Of a DNA stretch of 12,927 nucleotides, positions 1 through 6,407 are shown one piece after another. The notes beneath the pieces were generated by a model. It was not told the DNA's origin and searched no databases. It saw only the letters and a list, made by a program, of their open reading frames with translations. The DNA comes from a bacterium (lineage in GTDB: Bacteria > UBA9089 > CG2-30-40-21 > SBAY01): NCBI GenBank assembly GCA_030018635.1, contig JASEHU010000030.1:1-12927 (forward strand), given 5' to 3'. Every line of letters starts with the position of its first letter. Positions within the stretch are counted from its first letter, which is position 1. A program made the translations under genes and the position numbers.

Positions 1-117
1 TAAGGGGTTTGCTCCTCAATCTCAACCTTAACCTTAACCTTTGCACCTTGAACCTGTTGATAACTAACCTACTTCACAACTGATAACTGAGGGATTACAC
101 CCCACCTTGTTTTTTCC
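1..117. repeat. Left-edge spacer with tandem AACCTT units
   Basis: The first bases contain three perfect AACCTT hexamers at 24-41, followed by degenerate copies (CACCTTG, AACCTG) to about 56 and a loose repeat of an AACTGATAAC-like unit at about 56-90. No gene is visible. By analogy with the other spacers in the window this could be one arm of a long hairpin whose partner arm lies before base 1; that is inference. Confidence 0.4.
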
Positions 118-146
118 TTGACAAATCACCAAATTTGTAGTATCTT
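118..146 (+). promoter_or_regulatory. Sigma-70-type promoter of ligA, nearly leaderless
   Basis: A perfect -35 hexamer TTGACA lies at 118-123 and a -10-like TATCTT at 141-146, separated by exactly 17 bp. Transcription would begin at about 152-156, while the ligA ATG is at 156. The message would therefore have no leader or only a few bases, and no Shine-Dalgarno sequence is visible before the ATG. The -10 matches the consensus at 4 of 6 positions. Confidence 0.55.
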
Positions 147-155
147 TTATAAAGT

Positions 156-2192
156 ATGGAAAATTACCAGGCACAAATTTCGAAATTAAGGAAATCGATT
201 CGATACCACGATTATAAATATTATGTTCAGGCTCAACCTGAAATCTCGGATTACGAATATGACCAATTGATGAAGAAACTGATTGAACTTGAGTCGGCAC
301 ATCCGGAATGTATTACCCAAGATTCACCCACACAACGCGTCAGTGGAATGCCGCTCAAGGGATTTATTTCCGTTCCACATCGAGTGCCGATGCTAAGTTT
401 AGATAATACCTATTCATTCGATGAAATAAGAGAATTTCATCAACGAGTGGTAAAATTGCTAACTAAAGAGCCTGAGTATGTAGCCGAGTTGAAGATAGAT
501 GGGGTAGGGGTCTCATTAAGATATGAAGATGGGGTATTTGTTCAGGGATTAACCCGTGGTGATGGGGAGAGCGGGGATGACATTACCCTTAATTTACGCA
601 CTATCCACACTATCCCTTTACGCTTGAATAAACCTGTTACCCTTGAGGTCAGGGGAGAGGTTTATATGGATAAAAAAGGGTTTGAGCGGGTTAATCAAGA
701 AAGGCTGGTCAGAAATGAGCCGCCATTTGCTAATACCCGCAATGCGGCGGCGGGTTCTCTTCATCTTCTTGACCCTAAAATTATTGCCCAGCGAAATCTT
801 AATATCTTTATCCATTCTTTAGCCCAATTCGAGGGGCAAATCCTTGAAACCCATTCCGATACCCTAACGGAATTCCAAATCTTAGGTTTGGCCGTTAATC
901 CTGATTATAAACTATGCCGGGGAATAGAGGAGGTAATCAGTTGTTGCTGGGAATGGGAGGAAAAAAGAAAGGGACTAAGTTATGATGTCGATGGAATAGT
1001 CATTAAGGTAAATTCGTTAGCTGAGCAAAAAAGATTAGGCTTTACTGCCCGAAGTCCACGCTGGGCTGTGGCCTTCAAATTTACCGCCGAGGCGGCAACA
1101 ACATCATTAAAAGACATTGTTGTTCAGGTAGGTCGAACAGGGGCTCTGACACCGGTGGCTATCCTGGAACCCGTTGAATTAACCGGGGTAACAATCAGTC
1201 GGGCAACGCTTCATAACGAAGATGAGATTAAACGCAAGGATATCCGAATTGGCGATAAGGTTATTGTTGAGCGAAGTGGGGATGTTATACCAAAGGTCAT
1301 TGGTGTTGTCCCGGCAAAGGAACGGGGAAAGCCTTATGAATTTCCTGAAACCTGTCCTGTTTGTGGTGCCAAGGTTTATAGGCTGAAAGGTGAGGCAAAA
1401 TCCTTTTGCACAAATGTCAATTGCCCAGCCCAGATTAAACGCAAAATAGAATATTTTGCCTCGCGAGGTTGTCTGGATATTGAAGGGTTAGGGACGAAGG
1501 TGGTTGACCTGTTGGTAGAAAAAGGCTTCATTAGGGAGGTAGCCGACATTTATTGGCTTAAAGACCACCGTTCTGAGTTGGAGGCATTAGAGGGTTGGGG
1601 TGAAAAATCCGTGGATAACTTGCTTAATAATATCGAGCTTTCTAAAAACAGACCATTGGATAGGTTAATAAATGCCTTTGGAATTCTGCATGTAGGCGCT
1701 CAAACGGCTAATTCCTTAGCCAGTAAATTTGTGGTACTTGAGGCATTAATGGTTGCCACACAAGAGGAATTATTAGAGATAGAAGACATTGGGACTAAGG
1801 TAGCTACCTGCATTACCAATTTTTTCAAACAACCTCAAACTCAAACCCTGCTGGCTAAATTAAAAAAGGCAGGGGTAAATTCCCCCAATTCCACCTTAAA
1901 AAAGGGGGTTAGGGGGTTGTCTCCCATTGCCAGACCAATGCCTTATGCCGGCAAGGAATTTGTTATTACCGGCAGCCTCTCCCATTATTCAAGGCAGGAG
2001 GCTGAGGAGTTGATTCGTAAATTAGGTGGCAAGGCGAGTTCAAGCGTGGGTAAGAAAACGACATTTTTAGTCGTGGGTGAAAACCCTGGGTCTAAATTGG
2101 AGAAGGCGGAAAAATCAGGCATTCCACAAATTAAGGCAGAGGAGTTTGAAGCAGAACTAAAGAAATATGTACAGGGGTTACCTGCAGGCTAA
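156..2192 (+). CDS. ligA: NAD+-dependent DNA ligase LigA
   Basis: Seals nicks between Okazaki fragments and in repair, using NAD+ to adenylate itself. The 678-aa length is normal for bacterial LigA. The N-terminal Ia domain starts with the typical RYHDYKYYV segment. The adenylation domain has the catalytic lysine K113 in KIDG, then the GLTRGDG stretch, the NTRNAAAGSL motif (193-202) and the DVDGIVIKV motif (277-285). An OB fold follows, then a zinc finger with C400, C403, C418 and C423, helix-hairpin-helix repeats (about 430-570) and a C-terminal BRCT domain (about 597-672). The ATG at 156 fits the family N-terminus although no ribosome-binding site precedes it. The linker between the HhH region and BRCT (residues about 576-590) is encoded by a palindromic, repeat-like tract and appears to be inserted. 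The gene is transcribed alone; a repeat-rich spacer follows. Confidence 0.97.
   Translation: MENYQAQISKLRKSIRYHDYKYYVQAQPEISDYEYDQLMKKLIELESAHPECITQDSPTQRVSGMPLKGFISVPHRVPMLSLDNTYSFDEIREFHQRVVKLLTKEPEYVAELKIDGVGVSLRYEDGVFVQGLTRGDGESGDDITLNLRTIHTIPLRLNKPVTLEVRGEVYMDKKGFERVNQERLVRNEPPFANTRNAAAGSLHLLDPKIIAQRNLNIFIHSLAQFEGQILETHSDTLTEFQILGLAVNPDYKLCRGIEEVISCCWEWEEKRKGLSYDVDGIVIKVNSLAEQKRLGFTARSPRWAVAFKFTAEAATTSLKDIVVQVGRTGALTPVAILEPVELTGVTISRATLHNEDEIKRKDIRIGDKVIVERSGDVIPKVIGVVPAKERGKPYEFPETCPVCGAKVYRLKGEAKSFCTNVNCPAQIKRKIEYFASRGCLDIEGLGTKVVDLLVEKGFIREVADIYWLKDHRSELEALEGWGEKSVDNLLNNIELSKNRPLDRLINAFGILHVGAQTANSLASKFVVLEALMVATQEELLEIEDIGTKVATCITNFFKQPQTQTLLAKLKKAGVNSPNSTLKKGVRGLSPIARPMPYAGKEFVITGSLSHYSRQEAEELIRKLGGKASSSVGKKTTFLVVGENPGSKLEKAEKSGIPQIKAEEFEAELKKYVQGLPAG
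1881..1918. repeat. Palindromic C-run/G-run tract inside ligA
   Basis: A 38-bp tract carries CCCCC and CCACC runs followed by AAAAAA and then GGGGG-TTA-GGGGG. The two halves are imperfectly complementary and could fold. It lies in frame within ligA and encodes part of the linker between the HhH and BRCT domains (…STLKKGVRGL…). It resembles the C-rich/G-rich palindromic repeats found between genes in many environmental bacteria; that resemblance is from memory. Confidence 0.5.
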
Positions 2193-2198
2193 TAGCCG

Positions 2199-2435
2199 TA
2201 GTGCTCTGTCAATCTTAATTTGATGGATAATTAGTCTGTAGGGACAACTCTTTATATGAACGATTACAAAATATTGAATGTAGAATATTGAATGTAGAAT
2301 GTAGAATGTAGAAGGGAAGGGGAATATCTGAACAAAGGTAACAACCACTACGACAAAAGAATACCAAAACTTCATAATTCTACATTCTACATTCTACATT
2401 CAATATTCATTAATTTTTAACTTGACAGAGCAATA
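2199..2435. repeat. Nested inverted-repeat element between ligA and the next operon
   Basis: The outer ends form a 14-bp inverted repeat with 13 matches: 2199-2212, containing GCTCTGTCAA, and 2422-2435, containing TTGACAGAGC. Inside is a perfect 30-bp inverted repeat at 2284-2313 and 2378-2407, whose arms contain three tandem copies of the heptamer GTAGAAT (TACATTC on the other arm). A 64-bp central segment separates the inner arms. No open reading frame of note lies within, and no clean target-site duplication flanks it. It could be a small non-autonomous element (MITE-like), a terminator or insulator structure, or simply a slipped-repeat palindrome. Confidence 0.6.
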
Positions 2436-2454
2436 GTCAATCAGGAGTTGGACA

Positions 2455-2646
2455 ATGGCAGAAATAGGTGTGATAACTAATGTATTTGGTATCTTTACAC
2501 TTGGTCTGCTAATATTGGCTTACGCAAATCCAAGATTAGACCAAAGGCCTAACAAGACATTCCTGCTTTTAGCTTTGTTAATGGGTTTGCTGTGGGCGGC
2601 TTTATTTTTTGTGTTTGAGCCCACCAGAGGAGGTATTTTAAAATGA
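2455..2646 (+). CDS. Small two-helix membrane protein, unknown function
   Basis: I do not recognise the family. The 63-aa product has two hydrophobic helices (about residues 5-24 and 37-54). They are joined by a short polar loop containing NPRLDQRPNK, which would suit a hairpin in the inner membrane. The start is supported by AGGAG at 2443-2447, 7 nt before the ATG. Its stop overlaps the next start in an ATGA, and an AGAGGAGGT ribosome-binding site for the next gene lies inside its 3' end (2626-2633). It is therefore probably co-translated with the DUF2905-type protein and the SpoIID-like protein downstream. Confidence 0.7.
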   Translation: MAEIGVITNVFGIFTLGLLILAYANPRLDQRPNKTFLLLALLMGLLWAALFFVFEPTRGGILK

Positions 2647-2861
2647 CAGGACCGTTAGGGAAATTTTTAATCTTGATAGGCGTAATATTAGTTGCAGTTG
2701 GTGGTTTATTTTTATTAGCCAATAAACTCCCATTTATCGGTAAGTTACCAGGCGATATTTTTATCAGAAAAGACCATTTTAGCTTCTATTGCCCGGTTAC
2801 TACCTGTATTTTAATTAGTATTATTTTATCTGTTATCCTTTGGCTATTCAGCAGGAGATAA
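2643..2861 (+). CDS. DUF2905-family small membrane protein
   Basis: The 72-aa product has an N-terminal helix (about 7-27). A conserved LPFIGKLPGDIFIRKDHFSF-type segment follows, then a second helix (about 48-69) ending in basic residues. The order helix, GKLPGD, aromatic FSFY, helix is typical of DUF2905 proteins, whose function is unknown. It overlaps the previous gene by 4 nt and is followed 2 nt later by the SpoIID-like gene. The AGGAG for that gene (2853-2857) lies within this gene's last codons, so the three genes form a translationally coupled operon. Confidence 0.85.
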   Translation: MTGPLGKFLILIGVILVAVGGLFLLANKLPFIGKLPGDIFIRKDHFSFYCPVTTCILISIILSVILWLFSRR

Positions 2862-2863
2862 GG

Positions 2864-3973
2864 GTGAAAAGACTATTATTCACATTAATAATATTAAGGT
2901 TAACTGCCGGTTATTCCGAGGCGGTGGACATAAGAATAGGGTTCATCAATGGTGCGGAGTCGGTAAAAGTTAGTGCTACCGGCTATATGGACATAATTGA
3001 CCTGGCTACTAATGAGATAATATCAACTACCTATGGTTGGTCAGGAGGGTTTGTAAAAGCAACACAGGAAGGATTAGTGTTGAAAGATATAGGGCTATTT
3101 ACTAACCCAGTGCTATTAAAACCTATTGTTGGAGCAAAGGCATTGGTCAATGGCAATAGATATCGTGGGGAGATCGAAATACAAAAAAATGGTAATGGCA
3201 TCAAGGTAATCAATGTTATAGATTTAGAAGAGTATCTTTATGGGGTATTAAAAAGTGAGATGTCGGCTAAGGCACCTATGGAGGCACTAAAGGCTCAGGC
3301 AATAATTGCCCGAACCTTTGCCCTGGCGAATCTTAAAAAACATGAACAAGAAGGATATAACTTATGTTCCCATATCCATTGTCAGGTATATAAAGGTATG
3401 GATATGGAAACAGATAATATAATCGATGCCGTTGACTCTACCAAAGGACAGATATTAACTTATGATGGGGAGATAGCCCAGACATTTTATCACTCCTCCT
3501 GTGGTGGGGTAACCGCTGATGTACTGTCGGTCTGGGGAAAAGATATCCCCTATTTAAAAGAGGTCTATGACCCATTTTGTAAGGCATCTAATGATAACTG
3601 GAATTATACTATCTCCTTAACTGCGATTCAAAATATACTTAACATTGGCAATATATCCTCTATTTATACAGATGGTAAAGATAGTGGAGGCAGGGTAAAA
3701 AATATCATCATCGAACATACCCAGGGAAAGGCTACTATTCCGGGTAATAAATTCCGGTTAATGATAGGCTCAGATAAAATATGGAGTACCAGGCTGACTA
3801 TAGCCAGAAATGGGGACAAGGTAACCTTTCAAGGTAAAGGCAAGGGGCATGGGGTAGGGCTATGTCAAAAAGGGGCAGTATCAATGGGCACATTAGGTTA
3901 TAATTATAAACAAATTTTAGGGTTTTATTATCCAGGGGTGTATCTGCGGTCTATTGTTTTTGAAGAAGAATAA
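2864..3973 (+). CDS. SpoIID/LytB-type exported peptidoglycan enzyme
   Basis: SpoIID-family proteins cleave glycan strands of peptidoglycan from which the stem peptides have been removed. The 369-aa product begins with a signal-peptide-like segment (basic VKR, then a hydrophobic stretch, residues about 1-20). The SpoIID core is clear: LEEYLYGVLKSEMSAKAPMEALKAQ-type region (121-145) with E132 in SEM, the likely equivalent of the SpoIID catalytic glutamate. Then come C168, H172 and C173 in CSHIHCQVYKG, a possible metal site, the FYHSSCGG motif (208-215), and GKGKGHGVGLCQKGA near the C-terminus (324-338). The GTG at 2864 is preferred because AGGAG sits 6 nt upstream and the product then starts at the signal peptide; an upstream in-frame TTG at 2840 has no such support. 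Nothing else here indicates sporulation, so a general wall-remodelling role is more likely. Confidence 0.9.
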   Translation: MKRLLFTLIILRLTAGYSEAVDIRIGFINGAESVKVSATGYMDIIDLATNEIISTTYGWSGGFVKATQEGLVLKDIGLFTNPVLLKPIVGAKALVNGNRYRGEIEIQKNGNGIKVINVIDLEEYLYGVLKSEMSAKAPMEALKAQAIIARTFALANLKKHEQEGYNLCSHIHCQVYKGMDMETDNIIDAVDSTKGQILTYDGEIAQTFYHSSCGGVTADVLSVWGKDIPYLKEVYDPFCKASNDNWNYTISLTAIQNILNIGNISSIYTDGKDSGGRVKNIIIEHTQGKATIPGNKFRLMIGSDKIWSTRLTIARNGDKVTFQGKGKGHGVGLCQKGAVSMGTLGYNYKQILGFYYPGVYLRSIVFEEE

Positions 3974-3983
3974 AAAAGAATAA

Positions 3984-4025
3984 AATAAGACTTATAAGAC
4001 CTATAGGACCTATTCCTAATTTTTT
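3984..4025 (+). terminator. Tandem 9-mer tract with weak intrinsic terminator
   Basis: Just after the SpoIID-like gene there are three degenerate 9-bp units of the form GACYTATNN (about 3988-4015). The last part can fold as TAGGA (4004-4008) with TCCTA (4014-4018), followed by six T residues at 4020-4025. The stem is only 5 bp, so this is a weak terminator candidate. The leuD ribosome-binding site AAGGAG begins right after it. Confidence 0.35.
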
Positions 4026-4040
4026 AAAAGGAGAGAAAAG

Positions 4041-4541
4041 ATGAAACTTAAAGGTAATGTATTTAAATTTGGTGATGACATCTCTACGGATTTGATTGCA
4101 CCGGGTAGGTATTTTCATTTACGGTCTAACCTACAGGAGTTGGCTAAACATGTGATGGAGGATGCCGACCCTGATTTTTACTCCAAAATAAAGCCGGGTG
4201 ATTTTATTGTGGCCGGGAAGAATTTTGGCTTAGGCTCAAGTCGCGAACATGCACCAACGATTATTAAATTAGCCGGGATAAGCGGGGTGATTGCCTCGTC
4301 TTTTGCCCGGATTTTCTTCCGCAATGCCATCAATGTAGGATTACCTGTGATTGAATGCGATACCACGGATATAGAGCAGGGGGATGAAATAGAGGTAGAT
4401 TTAGAAAAAGGTTGTTTGACTAACCTGACTAAGGATACAAAATTAACCTTTTCTATGTTACCCAGGGTAATGACCAATATTCTACAAGATGGCGGATTGA
4501 TTGAACATATTGCCAAATATGGGGATTTCAGGTTGGATTAA
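4041..4541 (+). CDS. leuD: LeuD-type dehydratase small subunit (3-isopropylmalate/homoaconitase/aconitase family)
   Basis: This is the swivel (domain 4) subunit of a [4Fe-4S] hydro-lyase; the large subunit holds the cluster. The 166-aa length and motifs fit the short archaeal/bacterial LeuD group: FGDDISTDLIAPGRYF at the start, VAGKNFGLGSSREHAP (residues 58-73) with the substrate-contacting GSSRE loop, and SFARIFFRNAINVGLPVIEC. The substrate-discriminating loop after GRYF reads HLRSN. In this family that loop decides between isopropylmalate, homoaconitate, dimethylmalate and related substrates, and I cannot assign the substrate from it. AAGGAG lies 7 nt before the ATG. No large-subunit gene is adjacent. 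A HicB-like gene follows after 20 nt in the same operon as a fumarase alpha subunit, so a role in organic-acid metabolism is as likely as leucine synthesis. Confidence 0.88.
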   Translation: MKLKGNVFKFGDDISTDLIAPGRYFHLRSNLQELAKHVMEDADPDFYSKIKPGDFIVAGKNFGLGSSREHAPTIIKLAGISGVIASSFARIFFRNAINVGLPVIECDTTDIEQGDEIEVDLEKGCLTNLTKDTKLTFSMLPRVMTNILQDGGLIEHIAKYGDFRLD

Positions 4542-4561
4542 TTGAAGGAGGGTATTAAAAT

Positions 4562-4873
4562 ATGCGAAGATTACATTTACATAGTTTGATTGAAAAGGAA
4601 GATAATCTTTATTCAGCTATTTGTCTTGAACTTAATGTTGCCTCACAAGGAGAAACTATTGATGAGGCAAAAAAAAACTTACAAGAGGCAGTAGAATTAT
4701 ATCTTGAGGATGTAATTGAGGCAGGGGATGAGCAAGAGTTTATCCCTCGCCCGGCATCAGAGGAAGCCTGGATAAAATTCTTTGATGCAGAAACTAAACT
4801 TATGATTAAAAAACTATCTAATATTGCCTTACCAAATAGTATCAAGTTTGAGGAGATAGTTTATGCCAGATAG
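4562..4873 (+). CDS. HicB-like antitoxin, first pair
   Basis: HicB antitoxins bind and block HicA-type mRNA interferases. The N-terminal half carries the HicB fold signature: LIEKEDNLYSAICLELNVAS, then QGETIDEAKKNLQEAVELYLE (residues about 8-49). The C-terminal half (50-103) is not a recognisable DNA-binding domain to me; it includes KLMIKKLSNIALPNS and may hold the toxin-contacting or an operator-binding element. A strong AAGGAGG at 4545-4551 lies 10 nt before the ATG. Its 3' end overlaps the HicA-like gene by 11 nt, the usual antitoxin-first arrangement. It sits between leuD and a fumarase gene with operon spacing, which is unusual for a toxin-antitoxin pair. Confidence 0.82.
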   Translation: MRRLHLHSLIEKEDNLYSAICLELNVASQGETIDEAKKNLQEAVELYLEDVIEAGDEQEFIPRPASEEAWIKFFDAETKLMIKKLSNIALPNSIKFEEIVYAR

Positions 4874-5099
4874 GAGACTACTTTCACTATCAAGTGAAGA
4901 GGTAGAAAGAATTCTGAAAAAGAATAATTTTATCCTAACCCGTCAAAAAGGAAGCCATCAACAGTTTGTAGGTTATGTCCAGGGTAGAAAGAGGAGAGTA
5001 ACCGTAATTGGTAATCAGAGAAATTTTGCCCCCGGAACCTTAAAAAGTATAATTTTGCAATCTGGCATTAGCGAACAAGAATGGTTAGAAAATATATAG
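4863..5099 (+). CDS. HicA/YcfA-type mRNA interferase toxin, first pair
   Basis: HicA toxins are small double-stranded-RNA-binding-fold ribonucleases that cleave mRNA; a single histidine in a G-S-H motif is essential. The 78-aa product has the typical layout: an SLSSEEVERILKKNNF-type first helix, RQKGSHQQF with the candidate catalytic H32 (residues 27-35), a beta strand rich in basic residues, and the closing GTLKSIILQSGISEQEWL segment (58-74). The toxin looks intact. It overlaps the antitoxin by 11 nt. The fumarase ribosome-binding site begins at its stop codon, so translation of toxin and metabolic enzyme is probably linked. Confidence 0.85.
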   Translation: MPDRRLLSLSSEEVERILKKNNFILTRQKGSHQQFVGYVQGRKRRVTVIGNQRNFAPGTLKSIILQSGISEQEWLENI

Positions 5100-5109
5100 A
5101 GGTGTAATT

Positions 5110-5952
5110 TTGCGAGAGATACAGACAAAGACTATTACAGAAATAGTCAAGGAATTATGCATCAAGGCTAATTTGGAGTTAAGGACGGATGTGATGATAG
5201 CCCTTGAGGAAAGCCTGAATAACGAAAGTCATCCGCGGGCTAAAAAGATACTCCAGATATTGCTCGAAAATGCCCAAATTGCCAGGGAAAAGAAACTGCC
5301 CATTTGCCAGGATACGGGAATAGCCATTGTCTTTGTGGAGATTGGACAGGAAGTAATGGTAGTTGGGGATGCTTTAACCGAGGCGATTAATCAAGGAATC
5401 AGGCTGGGTTATGAAGAGGGGTTTTGTCGGAAATCCGTGGTCAGCGACCCAATCTTACGGGAAAATACCAAGGACAACACCCCAGGGATTATCCACTACA
5501 ACATAGTTCCTGGTGATAAATTAAAGATTACGGTTATGCCCAAAGGATTTGGTTGTGAAAATAAAAATTGTATTAAGATGATGCGACCAACCGTTTCTGT
5601 TTCCGAAATAAAGAAGGGCATCATCAAGGCAGTTCAGGAGGCAGGGCCAGATGCCTGTCCACCGTTTATACTTGGGATTGGACTTGGTGGAACGATGGAT
5701 AAAGCCGCTCAATTAGCCAAAGAGGCATTGATTTTACCTATTGCTCAATCATCCCCGCAGACACATATTGCCAGATTAGAGCAAGAACTATTGGTTGAAG
5801 TCAACAGCCTGAATATTGGGCCAGCGGGATTAGGTGGCAAAACAACGGCATTAGGGATAAATATCCTCACCTGTCCAACCCATATTGCCGGCTTGCCGGT
5901 AGCCATAAATATCAATTGTCATGCCCTACGCAGTGCGACTGGATACCTATAA
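5110..5952 (+). CDS. Class I [4Fe-4S] fumarate hydratase (or tartrate dehydratase) alpha subunit
   Basis: Catalyses reversible hydration of fumarate to malate together with a beta subunit; the related TtdA/TtdB pair acts on L-tartrate. The 280-aa length matches stand-alone alpha subunits. Visible landmarks are PICQDTG (C66), the RENTKDNTPG region, a glycine-rich KGFGCENKN loop (145-153), DACPPFILGIGLGGTMDKAA (C183) and INCHALR (C270). C66, C183 and C270 are my candidates for the three cluster ligands, by position only. The loop has Cys at 149 where family members I recall have Ser. The start is a TTG with AGAGGTG 5 nt upstream, overlapping the end of the hicA-like gene. No beta-subunit gene follows; the next 248 nt hold a promoter, repeats and the start of a gene cassette. 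Confidence 0.88.
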   Translation: MREIQTKTITEIVKELCIKANLELRTDVMIALEESLNNESHPRAKKILQILLENAQIAREKKLPICQDTGIAIVFVEIGQEVMVVGDALTEAINQGIRLGYEEGFCRKSVVSDPILRENTKDNTPGIIHYNIVPGDKLKITVMPKGFGCENKNCIKMMRPTVSVSEIKKGIIKAVQEAGPDACPPFILGIGLGGTMDKAAQLAKEALILPIAQSSPQTHIARLEQELLVEVNSLNIGPAGLGGKTTALGINILTCPTHIAGLPVAININCHALRSATGYL

Positions 5953-6019
5953 AAGAGAATGTATTCAATCCTAAAAATCTGTGTTCATCTATGCCTCAAA
6001 AATAATTCTTGAAATTTCA

Positions 6020-6048
6020 TTGACAGGCATTTAATTTTGTGCTATAAT
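6020..6048 (+). promoter_or_regulatory. Consensus sigma-70 promoter with extended -10
   Basis: TTGACA at 6020-6025 and TATAAT at 6043-6048 are both perfect hexamers with an optimal 17-bp spacer. A TG at 6040-6041 adds an extended -10 motif. Transcription would start near 6055 and run through a hairpin-bearing leader of about 145 nt into the second HicBA pair. It is the strongest-looking promoter in the window. It lies about 110 bp upstream of the inferred cassette boundary, a position reminiscent of an integron cassette promoter, but I see no attI or integrase to support that. Confidence 0.8.
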
Positions 6049-6073
6049 CACATTTGTTAGCTCTCAGAGGTCA

Positions 6074-6138
6074 GGAGTTGGGGAGGAGTTAGGGTCAAAC
6101 CTTGGGGGAGGAGTTGGGGTCAAACAAGGTTTGGCCCC
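6074..6138. repeat. GGAGTTGGGG repeats and hairpin upstream of the cassette
   Basis: Three direct units are present: GGAGTTGGGG at 6074-6083, a 16-mer at 6085-6100 (GGAGTTAGGGTCAAAC) and its near copy at 6110-6125. The segment also folds: 6092-6104 pairs with 6125-6137 over 13 positions, with one G-T pair, around a 20-nt loop. The stem core is CAAACCTTG/CAAGGTTTG. The same 16-mer and stem core recur on the other side of the HicBA cassette (6713-6774). Confidence 0.7.
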
Positions 6139-6200
6139 AAGACACCCCACTTATAAGTTAGAACCTAAAAAAATTGATAAAACAAAAGGAGTCGATTATC

Positions 6201-6407
6201 ATGAGAGAAGTAATTATTTACCCTGGTGAGGATGGTTATTGGGTAGCGGAATGCCCTAGTTTACCTGGATGTATTAGTCAAGGAAAAATTAAAGGAGAGG
6301 CTATTAATAATATTAAAGAAGCAATTAATGGATATATAAATGCTTTAAAGGAAGACGGACTTGCTCTTCCAGAAGAAAAGTTTGAAACTATGGTGATGGC
6401 AGTATGA
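6201..6407 (+). CDS. hicB: Short HicB antitoxin, cassette-borne second pair
   Basis: The 68-aa product is a minimal HicB: a YPGEDGYWVAECPSLPGCISQG beta-sheet region (residues about 7-28), then a helix (KGEAINNIKEAINGYINALKEDG) and a short tail. It has no ribbon-helix-helix or HTH domain, so autoregulation through this protein alone is doubtful. I chose the ATG at 6201 because AAGGAG (6186-6191) lies 9 nt upstream and the protein then starts at the conserved fold; an in-frame TTG at 6174 is less convincing. The stop overlaps the toxin start by 4 nt (ATGA at 6404-6407). It is carried inside the inferred integron cassette, where a toxin-antitoxin pair would stabilise cassette-containing DNA. Confidence 0.9.
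   Translation: MREVIIYPGEDGYWVAECPSLPGCISQGKIKGEAINNIKEAINGYINALKEDGLALPEEKFETMVMAV

Noticed and set aside
2422..2450. TTGACA at 2422-2427 as a -35 element for the membrane-protein operon.
   Set aside because: No -10-like hexamer occurs at 16-18 bp; the TTGACA is part of the outer inverted repeat.
2840..2863. TTG start at 2840 for the SpoIID-like gene.
   Set aside because: It lies inside the DUF2905-type gene without a ribosome-binding site; GTG 2864 has AGGAG 6 nt upstream and starts the signal peptide.
4178..4516. Antisense 112-codon open frame within leuD.
   Set aside because: It mirrors the conserved leuD coding frame, has no ribosome-binding site and no recognisable domain.
6040..6163. 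A second attC ending at the core site 6157-6163.
   Set aside because: The upstream hairpin (6092-6137) lacks an R'' box, unpaired spacers and bulged bases; it belongs to the GGAGTTGGGG repeat family.
6174..6200. TTG start at 6174 for the cassette hicB.
   Set aside because: AAGGAG is correctly spaced only for the ATG at 6201, where the conserved fold begins.
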